A stretch of DNA of 25,000 nt from Mesostigma viride. Lineage: Eukaryota > Streptophyta > Mesostigmatophyceae > Mesostigmatales > Mesostigmataceae. This document shows positions 1 to 10,543 of this stretch, in pieces (position 1 is the stretch's first letter; each line of letters starts with the position of its first letter). A model generated the notes under the pieces. That model was given only the letters and a program-made list of their open reading frames with translations. It made no database searches and was not told the origin of the DNA. The translations under genes were made by a program, and so were the position numbers. The stretch lies in contig RPFO01000389.1 of NCBI GenBank assembly GCA_009746045.1, positions 1 through 25,000 of the forward strand. Direction: 5' to 3'.

Positions 1-540
1 TGCACGCAGCACAGACGACAGGGTCGCAGTGCCAAGAGAACGTGCACGCAAGAACTGGCGTCCCGGTGTGACCAAGTCACTCATATAGCTTACTAGGGAC
101 GCGTCCAAGTATTCAGCTGCACTGTCACAGCTGAACTGTCAATCAATTGATTACACAGACTCTGGCACGCCTTTGGCGCGCAGATCTATCAATTGTCCAT
201 ACGGCTAGTCCTGTGGACCTATCCGTACACTATCAGCATCAATTGTCTCATAGGTCCTGGCGCGCTACAGTGCGCCTACCTATCAATTGACCATCAAGTC
301 CTGTACAAGTCCTGTCAACGTCCTGCGACTATCAAAGTGACACTTGTACATCCTGTGTCCGTACGCGCCCACAGTGGCGCGCCGGGTACTGTCGGCACAG
401 CCTAGGAAACGTCATAACTTTTACGTTCCTTAACCAAATGAGGCGTTCAAGGTGCCGTTGGAAAGAGCGTAACAATCTCTATCCATCTAACGTAAATCCT
501 TTACGTTAACTTTGGCTGGGTAGCCGTCCATGCTCTGAGG
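1..540. repeat. Unrecognised flank with quasi-periodic CAATTG-centred repeat
   Basis: No convincing coding region is seen. CAATTG occurs at 144, 190, 240 and 284 (spacings 46, 50, 44), three times in the wider form TATCAATTG or CATCAATTG. GGCGCGC recurs near 175, 259 and 377, and GTCCTGT recurs several times between 205 and 320. This is a degenerate tandem structure with a unit near 47 bp. A short perfect inverted repeat (AACGTAAA-TCC-TTTACGTT) lies at 489-507. The block lies on the 3' side of the minus-strand Gypsy element, where its LTR would be expected. I cannot match it to sequence upstream of gag, so LTR identity is not shown. Confidence 0.4.
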
Positions 541-956
541 GCGGGCAGCTATGGCTTCATTTGCCTTGTCCTCAGTGACTGTGAAGCGCGAGATGAGGCG
601 CTCTAGTCCGAGCTGATGACGACCGTTGTTGCAGTATTTGCCAACGTGAATGCCTCTCCAAGGGGCTGCATTGGAGGGTAAACTCCTGTCGCCGGCACCA
701 CATGGCTATACGGGGCCGAAGTCCTTCCCCCCCTGCGGCTGCGCACGTGCCCTCACGTGCAGGGGTGCTGCAGGCGAGGCGCACGGAATGGTCAACAGTG
801 TCAACCTCCGCGGTTGTGGCGCCACAGAAGAGGAAGGGGCTCATCGGGTCGCTCAAGCGGTCGCCAAAGGGGGCGACGGGACCATGGGAGGGATCAACGT
901 CGTGGCCAAAACGTCAAGATCCTCATAAAACCAATAGCGGGCGACGGGACAGGGCG

Positions 957-1411
957 TCAGGGACGTGTGTCAAGGCCCTTGACATATTCGATCTTGAACG
1001 GACCGAACTGTGCCAAATATTCTAGCCAACGGGCTTGGCGTGGCGTAAGCGTGGGCTGCGTCAACAAGTGCGTGAGGGGCCGATGGTCGGTCTGGATGAT
1101 CAAGCGGTACGGGTCCGCAGGGTCGGGTTCGGCCATGGCCACGTTGAACTGAGCACCCAGAAGATGGTGCCGCCAAGTATGCAACAGTACACCACGGCCA
1201 ACAACTCTTGCTGATGGACCGGGTCATTTCTTTCGGCCGGGATCATCGTCCGGGAGATATACTCGACCGGTTGGAGACCGAGACCATGGTCTTGGAGCAG
1301 CACACCGCCAATAGCAACCTTGCTAGAATCGCTATTGACCACGAATGGCTTGGTGGGATCCGGAAGGATGAGGACAGGCGCAGTGGCGAGCCTGGCCTTC
1401 AGCAGGTCAAA
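957..1411 (-). pseudogene. RNase H domain of the Gypsy element
   Basis: RNase H degrades the RNA strand of the RNA-DNA hybrid. The first part (1200-1411) reads FDLLKARLATAPVLILPDP, then VNSDSSKVAIGGVLLQD with the first catalytic Asp near 1328-1330, and PVHQQELLAVV with the Glu near 1205-1207. A frame change then leads into 957-1184, which holds LIIQTDHRPLTHLL (third acidic residue near 1086-1088) and ARWLEYLAQFGPFKIEYVKG, the usual end of this domain in Ty3/Gypsy. The expected D-A-L-S-R linker and an integrase zinc domain do not follow clearly. The catalytic residues survive; the reading frame does not. Confidence 0.87.
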
Positions 1412-2518
1412 GGCCTGTTGACACAGGCCTGACCATTCCCACACGTCCTTCTTGAGGAGGTGAGTAAGCGGCCGCAATGGTCGCGAAACGCGGGATGAAG
1501 CGGCGATAATACGATACCAAGCCCAAGAAGCTGCGCAAGGCGCGAACATTCGCGGGAACAGGCCACTGTTGGACGGCGGCGACCTTATCGGGGTCCGTGG
1601 ACACGCCTTGTCCGAGAGAATGTGGCCTAGAAAGGGACGCTGCGGCCTGATTCTACTTGCTGCGGCGGGCGGACAGTTTATTATCCGCCATGATCTGCAG
1701 AACCGCGGCAACATCCTCCAAGTGCTCCTCGAGCGTGCGAGAGAAAATGAGGATGTCATCCAAGTAGATCTATGGCCACGCAGGTGCGTTTGTACGGCTG
1801 CGTCCCCGGGTCCACGGGATAGTCGGGTCGCGCAGGTCTGCCGAGACCTGGGGCAGCCGACTATGCCCATCACCGACCTAAAGAGGTGGTTCACGAGCAT
1901 CTTAAAAGAGGCAGGGCTGTTACACAAGCCCATGGCCGCCACGCGGAATTGGAATGGCCAAAAGGCGTGGCAAAGGCTGTTTTATGGCAATCTTCGGGGG
2001 CGATCCGAAGTTGCCAAAAACCGTCTGCACAATCGAGCACCGTAAAGTACTTTGCGCCCTCCACCTTATTAAATATATCATCGATGCGGGGGAGGGGATA
2101 CATACTTGGACTTCACGGTGATCGCATTGAGTTTGCGATAATCCGTAACCAGACCCACTTCCCATTGGGTTGGGCACCAGCAACACGCCCGCGCTGTAAG
2201 GCTATTGCTGGGCTCGATCAAGCCGGCCTCCAACAAGCCGACCAAGATCTTCTTGAGCTCTGCCAACTCCACGGGCCCCATGCCAAAATGGGTGAGGTAG
2301 TTGAGTAACTCTAGAGCCCTAGGATCTGGTGTTCACCTTATCCCAAGCTCAACGTGACCGACCGCCATATAGCTGAGCCGTCGGGCTTTAACTGTGGTAG
2401 GTGGGTGCCCCTCCTGCAAATGAATGCGGTGGAGCACCGGTCTGGCCGGGGGAAACGTAGGTGTTTTCTCCTCAAACACGGCTGAATACTGATCGAGCAC
2501 TGCGTTGAGTCGTTTCAC
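1412..2518 (-). pseudogene. Reverse transcriptase of the Gypsy element (multiple frameshifts)
   Basis: RT copies element RNA into DNA. The fragments run in order through three frames. About 2333-2518 is the N-terminal part (LDQYSAVFEEKTPTFPPARP). About 2078-2281 holds ELKKILVGLLEAGLIEPS and then DYRKLNAITVKSKY. About 1900-2103 holds YPLPRIDDIFNKVEGAKYF, LDCADGFWQLRI and KTAFATPFG. Next come MGLCNSPASF near 1906-1936 and the catalytic YLDDILIFSRTLEEHLED at about 1713-1766. The connection region follows (FLGHILSDK, VRALRSFLGLVSYYRRFIPRF, LTHLLKKDVWEW). The order and motifs are those of Ty3/Gypsy RT. At least four frame changes are needed to read through. The gap between the NSPASF block and YLDD is about 47 residues, unusually long. 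Confidence 0.9.
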
Positions 2519-2519
2519 C

Positions 2520-3110
2520 TCGTTTCCGACAAGTCCATGCCAAGCGAGTTTAACGAAACTCCAGCCTGTGCATGCTGGGCGCTGGCCCGCGCGCTGGGCA
2601 AGGGCGTCCAGACGAATGGAGTAAACGGGAGGAGGCTGCCGGCTCTCATCATCATCCGCTTGAACTCCCTTTTGGACATGAGAATGTCCGCAAGGCGACG
2701 ACGGTCACTCTTGAGGGCAGGCGTGTCATCGGTGATGGTCATGCCGTTGGCCGCATACTGCCGCTCAGGTAACCAGAATGACCCATCTGGGAAGTGGGGT
2801 AACCATGGTACCAAAAGAGACGGTCACCTTGGATATGTGCAGCCAGTCAATCCTAGGATGATATCAGCCGCTTGTAAGGGAATGACCGTGGCGCGAATGG
2901 CCGGGCACGCTGGTGCCTTGTACGATAGGGGCCAAGTCCACATAGCCCGGGGATGGCTGAGTGTAGCCATCCTAGTATCGCACGCGCCGAGCAAATGGTT
3001 CGGGGTTTCTCCCAGGCGCTGCACTATGGCCTCACTGATGAAGGTGGTAGCCGCACCACTGTCAATGAGGACCTTGATGCCCTCCAAACAACGCCCAGGG
3101 TGGTTTGTTT
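2520..3110 (-). pseudogene. Retropepsin-like aspartic protease of the Gypsy element (frameshifted)
   Basis: The protease cleaves the Gag-Pol polyprotein. The catalytic motif is VLIDSGAATTFIS, with DSGA at 3052-3063, followed by the flap region and the second conserved block ADIILG near 2850. Right after this block the frame reads LTGCTYPR and hits a stop at 2824-2826. Reading one base away gives DWLHISKVTVSFGTM, the usual continuation after ILG in this family, so a single-base deletion lies near 2845. The downstream stretch to about 2520 is a poorly conserved PR-RT linker. Its identity is secure from the two motifs; it is not functional as read. Confidence 0.85.
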
Positions 3111-3119
3111 GGGTTAGGA

Positions 3120-3362
3120 CAGATTTGGGAGGCTGCAGGTCTGTCCTAAATGAAAATTTGAAAAATGTGTTTTTTGGATGCTGTGGACTTCCCAAAATAG
3201 TTTGATAGAAGGTTTGGGCAAATTTTTGCATTGGTCGAGGAGTTTCAAGTCAATAATTGTGTTATATAATGACAAGTTGCCTTATATGCTGTAACCAAAT
3301 GGGCATTCATGATTGTCAAGCTGGTATCTTATGATGAGTAGAGACAATCGCACTCACACCCT
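3120..3362 (-). other. AT-rich segment between gag and protease
   Basis: Between the end of gag and the protease lie about 240 bases that are much more AT-rich than the element around them, with poly-A/T runs and no plausible protein in the pol frames. Read on the minus strand it begins close to CCCAG|GTGTGAGTG, which resembles a splice donor, and its other end lies near TTTAGGACAG. A perfect 10-bp inverted repeat (TTAGGACAGA and TCTGTCCTAA) spans 3114-3149 at that end. It could be a small insertion, an intron-like spacer, or simply a divergent gag-pol linker. I cannot tell which from this sequence alone. Confidence 0.4.
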
Positions 3363-3524
3363 GGGGGTCTGGTAGGCTTCCAGTGAAGAGGAGTACTTGC
3401 CGCGGGCCTTCGCTAGGCTCCGCTTGCCATTCCTGGGTCTCTGTCACCACATTACATGGTAACAAAACTTGGGCGACTTGTTCATGGCCGGGTAAGGTGT
3501 CGCCCGGAGTGCCCTCCCGGCCTC

Positions 3525-5407
3525 TCAGTCCAACGCCTCTCCTGCAGGCCCCTCGTCCACCGGTGTGCCTCGCAGGTGGCCGGATGCGGCCGCGGAAGAG
3601 CCATCATCAGGCTCGGCCGCGTCGGCGGCATCCAGTTGGTTGAGGGCATGCCCAGCTTGCTGGTAGGCGCTTGGGGGCGCCTTGGGTTGTTGGTACAGCC
3701 GGGGCTGTTGGCGCGCTTGTTGCAAGCGTCGGGCACGCTCACCCGCACTGGGAGCTGTGCGCATATTTCGCGCCGGTGGTGGCCTCGAGGCCATTTGCGG
3801 GTAGGCCGCTTGGAAGTTGTTGCGTTGCACAGGCGGGGCCTGGTCCAGCGGAGGGAGATCAGGGCACTCGCGTTTGATGTGCCCCACGCGGTTGCAGTGG
3901 TAGCACTGAATCCGGGAAGTGTCCAAGGCATTAATGTCCAGGACCTCGCACTGTAGCTCATCCACCCACACGGGGGCGAATCCCAGCTCATTGAGTTCCA
4001 GTGCATTCACGCGGGGTTTTGGGGTCCGCTGCACCAAGGGAGCTATCTCCGCTAGGTAGGTCTTGATGTCCTGCAGGTTCCATTGAGCCCAGGAGAGGTG
4101 GGCGAATTTCCGCTTCACCTCATCCCGGAATTCGGGTTGCAAGCCCTCATAGAACCTTGCCAAGGCTTCTGGGCCCATCAGGTCATCAACCCGCCCAGCT
4201 AGAAGCTCGAACTTGGTCATATATTCCCGATAGCTCAGGTTCCCCTGCTTGAACCCCCCAAAAGCCTCCCGGTCCAGCTTGTCTTGGTCGGGTGGCAGGT
4301 ACTTGGCCCGTGCTCGCCGAAATAATTCCGCCAAGCTGCTGCCAGGGGAAGCCATTGGCCAGGGCGCTTTCGCAATGGAGAGCTTGTCTCACATCGGGAG
4401 CCAGTGCCTCGAATCGCTGGACACCAGCTTGACCTTGATATCCTCGTCCAAGAGCTTGCGATTGTATGTCTCCCAGATGTCGATCTTCTGAGACACTGCA
4501 ATCTCCCAAGCCTCAAACTCTTGGTAGGAGCAGTCGGGTTTAAACTTGGGAATATCCGACAGCTTGGGCAACGGTGGTAGTCGCCCTGCATTGTGAGTAT
4601 CATCGTCATGATGGCCCATGATACTCGCGGGTCTCCCGGGCCCGGCCACACCTTGCGAGGTGTGCCCACGCGGGTAACCTGCCGGGGGGCTGCACTCATC
4701 CTCACCCGGGTGCTCATACCCATGTGGGTAGTGGGCGCGGCTTGCATAATGATGGGCGGCGGTGGCCGCTGGGTGCTGCGCTCGTGGGTCACCCGGAGCC
4801 AGGCGGTCGTATGCTGAGTTGGGGAGGGGAATCGCCTCCCCTGCGACCCCAAAGGAAGACCGACCGGTCCGTGCGGTGCCCTGGCCCTGCCCAGCCATAT
4901 TTGGCGAGGCATGGCCGAAGGGGCTAGCCCCAAGGGGTCCAGGCGCATGATAGGACGCCCGATTCGCAGCGCGGCGAGACCGCGATCGGCTATCATACAA
5001 GGGTGGCGCCGGGGCGCTGCTGGGCCAAGTGGCCAATGTAGGTTGCGGCAGCACCGTAGGCAGGGCCCCACTCCTACCGTAGTGCAGGGTAACATTATTC
5101 CCCTGCACCCCCGCGCCGGCTCCTACACCAAGGGCCGGACCCGCCGACAATCCCGCGATGGATGTTCCACTTGGTGGTCCATTAAGGGGATTCACTACAG
5201 GGCTACCAGGTGGTGCACCGGCAGCCGCCGAGGAATTCCCTCCCAAACGTGGGGTTTGTGCTGGGGATGACCCCTAGAGCCACGCTCACTACTCGGGCGT
5301 GAGTGATTTTGGGTAGCTCTCTCTGCCGCCTCGAGTGCTGCCACGAGGGAAGGGGCAGGAGAGAAGCGATGGGCCTCTCGTCGCCCTCGCTCAATACCGT
5401 CAGCCAT
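3525..5407 (-). pseudogene. Gag polyprotein of the Gypsy element (interrupted)
   Basis: Gag forms the retrotransposon capsid and binds its RNA. The ATG at 5405-5407 opens a short charged N-terminus. The frame then changes near 5270 into a Gly/Pro/Ala-rich region, followed by a capsid-like part containing FKPDCSYQEFEAWEIAVSQK. An in-frame TGA lies at 4389-4391, directly after DSRHWLPM. Reading resumes in the same frame with a helical capsid part (LAELFRRARAKYLPP, YREYMTKFELLAGRVDDLMG, ARFYEGLQPEFRDEVKRKF), typical of Ty3 Gag. A zinc knuckle of spacing C-X2-C-X4-H-X4-C lies at 3864-3905 (CYHCNRVGHIKREC). The tail is Ala/Pro/Gln-rich and ends at 3525. The intact length would be about 620 residues. 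Confidence in Gag is high; the TGA and frameshift are seen directly. Confidence 0.87.
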
Positions 5408-6519
5408 CGCGTGGTGGCTGGTAAAGTGCCGTGAACAATGTGCCTCTAGTCACCTTGGCGGGATGACAAATTAAGCACAAAAAATACGTCAATTAAAGGA
5501 CGTGAGATATTACTGCAGCTTGCCGGAGCTGACAGTAAGTATCCCAGATATAGGGTGTGAGGCAATGGCCAAGACGCCAAACAATGCGTGAAATTGCAAC
5601 CCACACAGCGTTTCCGTTTAAAGCACGCAATATAAGGAGATTCGTTTCCGGACGAATCCCTTAGGTCAACCGGACAAGGCCAGGTTGGGGCATGCAAGAA
5701 CCGCAATATGGGTAACGGGTATGGGCAGTTAGGATTGTGGAGATCCGACCCCCACAATGAATTACTGCAAGCGGAATTAGTAAGGGTTCCGGCCCTTATA
5801 TAATTCCGTTGCTGATCCGGATCAGATTACAGAAAAACGGGACGGGATAGAGGCCACTAGGAAAGTTTCCTCCGAGTCCAGTTTAACACGTATGGCTATT
5901 TAGAATAGCGCCTTAATGATTGAGAATGAATGCGAAAGACCTTTGACTTCCTATGCGTCACAGCGCACGATGGTGGCTTAAGAATACTTGTCACACAATA
6001 CGAATAAGCTCAAACCCGGAAAACCGGTTTCGTATATTACAATGTTACCACACAGATTAAAACACTCAATGCGGGAAGACTTACACCCAGTAGGCGAGGG
6101 ATTCACACTCGAGCCCACAGGAGATTTACACTCCAGGATTAAGCGATGGTAAATAATCTGTAGAGCAACGTGGTAAATTACGATACAAGGTCCGGATTGC
6201 TGGCATAGCTCGTGCCTTCCTATTTTGTCCCTTCGTCCCCGTTGGTGGCTGCGCCTGGCGTTGCCAACCAGGCATGACATGAGGTCCGCGGGGACGGGCT
6301 TCTCGAACCGTCTAGAACACATTAAAGACCAGTACGGCTAGAGGCCTCTCCTGAAAATATCCAAATGTCCGTAGGTACCATCATAACGCATGTGCAGTGC
6401 CACTTGGCTGTCCCGTAACTCCCGTTCAGGCGTTAGGTCTGCCTACGGCGCAAAGGCCAAGTTCGTCAGCAAAACTTCTACACTTACTTCCACACGGATT
6501 GCCTCGGCTGCCAACTATA
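5408..6519. other. No gene recognised (upstream flank of Gypsy element and 3' flank of transposase)
   Basis: This stretch should contain any 5' LTR of the minus-strand Gypsy element, but I could not match it to positions 1-540 and found no tRNA-complementary primer-binding site next to gag. Base composition becomes less GC-rich beyond about 5450. Small open frames exist on both strands, but none shows a recognisable domain or repeat. The 3' untranslated region of the transposase gene, which ends at 6520, probably lies between about 6350 and 6519. Confidence 0.5.
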
Positions 6520-9500
6520 CTATGGCCTCGGCACTGGCGCCGGATTACGGTCGGCGCCGATCGACCGGGACGGATAATTTAATACCACAAATGGCATGTT
6601 GCATCCGTGCAACACGACCTTTAAAAGAACTTGCCTACTCCATCCTTCCGTCGGGGCACGGAGGAAACTATGCAGAATGTGTGTGATGCGGCCATACCTA
6701 ACCCCCTCTTTACCATAAACCATTACTCCTGAGTTGCGATGGCGAACAGTTTGTCGAAGGTCGGCGACTGCAGTTCGGTAATTGCTGCCATTGATGTGGA
6801 TTGAGTCATGCTCGTCACAAGCAGGCTCCATGCCACACACCGCCGCCGTAATCATCGTGGGGAGGCGTGGCTCCTGGTTTTGCGCGATCCATTGCTTCAA
6901 CCACGCCAGGTTGCCAACGTGAACGAGCCGACGCCTGCAAGTGACAAAGGCGAATAACGTACATCACATTGCAAAATCAATTAAACATAGTTGTCCCACT
7001 TCATACAATTATCAACATAGTGAAAAAAAGCATCTTCATCATTGCATGCACAACCAGATATTGCGTGTAGACAAGGACATAAGAATGTCACTGTGAAATC
7101 TAGAAAATCAACCACATTAAGCACGAGTAAGCAAATCAGAAGAATGCAGGAAACATATGATAATCCTATGTACATGCGTTGCAAGATTACACCCTCCTTT
7201 CGGCTGAACTGAATTAAAATGGCCAATGCGAGGGTGTACAAATGTAGCATCGGTTTCTACAAGAAACTCACCAGAATTCAATTCCATATCCGGGCTCGTA
7301 TGTTGCATGCTGAAGTGCAAATTCCAGGAGTAACTGTAAGGCCTCAAGCTGCTCGACCTCAGAGAGAGTATATGCTTGTTGACGAAAGCGCTTGCTCGGC
7401 AGAATACACTTGGACGGATCAGTTTCCAGAATGTCCCACACAGACGGGAAGCCTTGACCCTGAAAAAAAAAACACATGAACCAAATAGAAAAAAAGAACG
7501 TAAGTACATGTTTTGCATACACTTAACCTGCTAGAAACACTCGCTGAAACATGGGAAATGTGCATGCAGCCAAGCAAACACGAAGTTTGTTTAAAAAACT
7601 TACCCACACAGTCTGGCGCGTGAAGTAGCTCAGGATGTTCAATGCCTCGAAGTCCATGAAGAAGTTCCCATGGAGCATTCCACGTTCTTGTTTGACAATG
7701 GCCCAGAAGTAATCACCGCCATTTGGCGCTCACCCCATGTCATGCTCCGGCCATCAGGCAGGCCAGCATACCGGATCTGTTCCGCCAAGTGAGATGCAGC
7801 ATGGACTGATCTTGACATTTCTGACGCTGGCATAACACACTCTAATGCTACCACCGCACGCACCATCATTTCGCCCACTTCGACTAACTGCGATTGAGTG
7901 AGGCACCTTGCTGAAAATACAGCATTAAAGGCCACAGACAGCTGGACAAATGCCGCGCGGGCATCCGGATGCAAACGATTGCGCAACACGACCGGCAACA
8001 ACAAGCACAAGTACTTGTTTTGTCACTTGTTTTCATCGTCTCATCGCTTTTCCCGTCAGCGGCTAGTCCGTGGTATCGCCCAGGCACATAGTCCGGGAGG
8101 CGGTCGAACGCCTTTTCCACCTCTGCATTCAACAGAAACATGGATGATACACAGATGTAAACGATCACATTGACAATTTGATTAGAAAATTATGTCAGAG
8201 GCGAATTCTCAGAGTGGCCAAACACTGTCAGCCCAAATGCTCCGGCAAATCCTGACACTAACCCCATAAATAGTTATTGAAAAAATGAAAGGAAGTCTTA
8301 CAAGCAACATGTTTACCCTAACAAGGGCACTTGGTTTGATGTGGTACACAGAAATCTCTAATGACAGTGGACTACGTCATGGGATCTATGGACCAACACA
8401 GCAATTAAGCAATCTTGGCAGATGACAACATGAAACACTTTATATAAAATACCAACAAACAACATCCAAACCAATTCCAATAAAAAAGCATATACACATC
8501 CACAGACATACCACGGGTGGCCGCTTTCTCCTCCGACGTGAGTTGACATGGTGGATGTCGAGAGTTTTTTTTAATGCTTATTGTCCGGACACCGTTCTTC
8601 GCCACTTTCTCCACCTCTTCCGTGGTAACCCAGAGCTCCTGATTAAGGCCCAGTTGTTGCAGCCTTGCTCGAACAGCAGGGGTATGAGCTTTCCCTGCAC
8701 ATAATAAAAAAGGCCACAAAGGACAACACAATATCAACGAAACGCACAATCAATAATCAATCAACAAGTATGTAACAAAAATTTGTCCCTTGCATATGAC
8801 AAGGTTTACAAACTGCACACTAGAAAAAAAAAAGAACACTGTCGCGTGCTACTTACCGCTGGTGCAGTTGACTATCCGGAGCAGGCAGTTCGGGCCAAGG
8901 TGAAATTCATCCACCAGATGTCGAATTAACAGCTTGGTCCAGTACGGCAGCTTGCCGAATATTTCAGGTTGCACCCCCAACTCTTCCCGACAATATTTCA
9001 GGTACCCATCATAATCCATTTCTGGAGGGGCAGCTCCAGTCCCGGATGGTCGCGCAGGGTCACCTTCCTTCAAAAGCGTAGAGTGCCCTAAGTACACAAG
9101 CTTCCCATTGGAAAAAAAAGTTGCTTCCCATTCTGGCCCATGTAACATGCAGCCGCAGTATCCAGCATCTGGGATGTTTAGTGACTTTGCAAAAGCTGGG
9201 TAGTCGTGGATTACCCACAGTAGGAGCGCCTGCAGGCGCACAGGTTGTAACTGGCCGCCCTGGTCATCCACGATGTCGCATACATAAAAACCATTCCACA
9301 TCGCCACAAGCTCATCAACCGCCAACTCCCAGTACACCTGCATTCTTTTTGGAGCCTTGCCCTTGGCGGCACTTATCAGCAGAACCATAGGTGAGAAGTT
9401 CTTGTTGACAAATACCCACTCAGGTAAATTGTAGCAAGCCATAAAAGCTGGCCAGCAAGAATAGTTTCCCATAAAGCTACGCGGACACACTCCGTCAACC

Positions 9501-10430
9501 GCCATCCCGAATATAAGATTACGCAGCTCAGTACGAAACTGCGGGTAAAGATTTTTTACATGTTGTACAGCCGGACAGTCTGCAAAAAGAAACAGGCAAG
9601 GAAAGAACAAACCACAGAGAATGCATTGAAGCAACGGTAAGAAATACAGATACATCACTTAACACGACACTGACCTTGCCAGGCAAGATTCAATGGCAAG
9701 ATTCAGGGTTACTAACGTTCTAGCTCTACATACCAAAGTAACGCGGCGTTGTGTAACTCTATCGGCAAGCAAAGATAAAAAAAAACAAGCAATGGCCAGA
9801 TGTAGAGGCTATGGATTACGAACCTTTGACTCCGTCGACAGTCCGCGTCGGCGAATCTGCATCCTTGTTTTCTTTCTCTCCTGCATACCTCAGTGCCATT
9901 GACATCTTCTCCATTCTGAACCAGCCCCGAACCCTGTCCAGCAAAGAAAAAACTCTGACTTGCCGATAGGGCTTCCTCGTATTAATCACCATGCCGTCTG
10001 TGTCTGTGTATATCTCATAACGAGGTTCGGCGCACTTTGGGCACTGCTGGAGATCCTTATCTTTGTAAACATAATCGTCACACTTGCACGCATCGTATAC
10101 TTTATACGTCAAGCCCAAGTCTCGCAACAGGCGTCTAGCCGCCTCAACAGAAGCCGGCAAGACATTGCCAGGTGGTAGGAGAGAACTAAAAAGGGCCAGC
10201 TGTGCGTCCGCGAACTTCCGAGTACAACCTCCTTGGCCCCATTGCGTTAGCAATTGTAGGGCCGCCACAACAGCTGGAACGTTAGATCCTGGGTATAAAG
10301 GCGTCTCCAAATGTACTCTGTTTGCAGCAGCATCGAAATTCCGGGCGAATTCCATAGCTGCCTCAGGCCCAGTTCGGTACTCATCGGCCCATCCCTCCAT
10401 GAGGAAGTCGTCAAGGCCTTGTTCCTCCAT
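6520..10430 (-). CDS. TNP2-type (CACTA/En-Spm-like) transposase, six exons, two frame breaks
   Basis: This is a probable DDE transposase of the TNP2 family, acting in the nucleus to excise CACTA-like elements. Proposed exons are 10430-9824, 9579-8857, 8694-8512, 8122-7604, 7481-7272 and 6934-6520. All five introns have GT donors, pyrimidine-rich AG acceptors and agreeing phases. Exon 1 holds LALFSSLLPPGNVLPASV and a zinc-ribbon-like block (CKCDDYV, QQCPKCAEPRYE). Exon 2 has RNLIFGMAVDGVCP, SCWPAFMACYNLPEWVF, LWVIHDYPAFAKS and GYCGCMLHGPEWE, the family core; the Asp of AVDG and of IHDYPA fit the expected acidic positions. Exon 4 is DUF4218-like (LECVMPASEMSRSVHAASHL). Exon 6 carries a TNP2-associated C-terminal part (NSGVMVYGKEGVRYGRITHI). 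The total is near 885 residues. Exon 4 breaks frame near 8010-8030 and near 7725. Start: ATG at 10430, no better one upstream. Confidence 0.88.
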
Positions 10431-10457
10431 GGTTGAAAATCGCTAAACAACCAATGG

Positions 10458-10543
10458 TGGCGGCAGCAACGGGGACGGCCCGCGGCCGCCTTGCCGCGGG
10501 CCCTCCCCGTTGCTGCCGCCATGGCTACCATGGCGGCAGCAAC
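10458..10543. repeat. GC-rich inverted repeat with a third direct copy, upstream of the transposase ATG
   Basis: The left arm (10458-10485) and right arm (10494-10521) pair over 28 positions with a single mismatch (10476 against 10503) around an 8-base loop. The core is TGGCGGCAGCAACGGGGA against its complement. A third copy of the arm (ATGGCGGCAGCAACG) follows at 10529-10543 in the left-arm orientation. The structure sits 28 bases upstream of the transposase start codon, so it would probably lie in that transcript's 5' leader and fold into a very stable hairpin. Confidence 0.85.

Larger units (their letters stand above)
540..5407 (-). mobile_element. Decayed Ty3/Gypsy LTR retrotransposon, integrase not visible
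   Basis: The minus strand holds, in order, a Gag with a CCHC knuckle, an aspartic protease (DSGA), a reverse transcriptase (YLDD) and an RNase H ending in a TDHRPL block. Gag-PR-RT-RH is the Ty3/Gypsy order, as opposed to Copia, where integrase precedes RT. The reading frame changes many times and Gag carries an in-frame TGA, so the element cannot be translated as read. After RNase H (about 957) the sequence loses recognisable homology, and I see neither the HHCC zinc domain nor the catalytic core of an integrase. No LTR pair or primer-binding site could be identified, so the outer borders are approximate. Confidence 0.85.

Noticed and set aside
572-856. Possible integrase part of the Gypsy element
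   Set aside because: No HHCC zinc motif, D-D-E core or chromodomain could be read in any minus-strand frame here.
5978-6322. Minus-strand open frame of 114 residues
   Set aside because: No recognisable domain and no splice or codon evidence linking it to the neighbouring elements.
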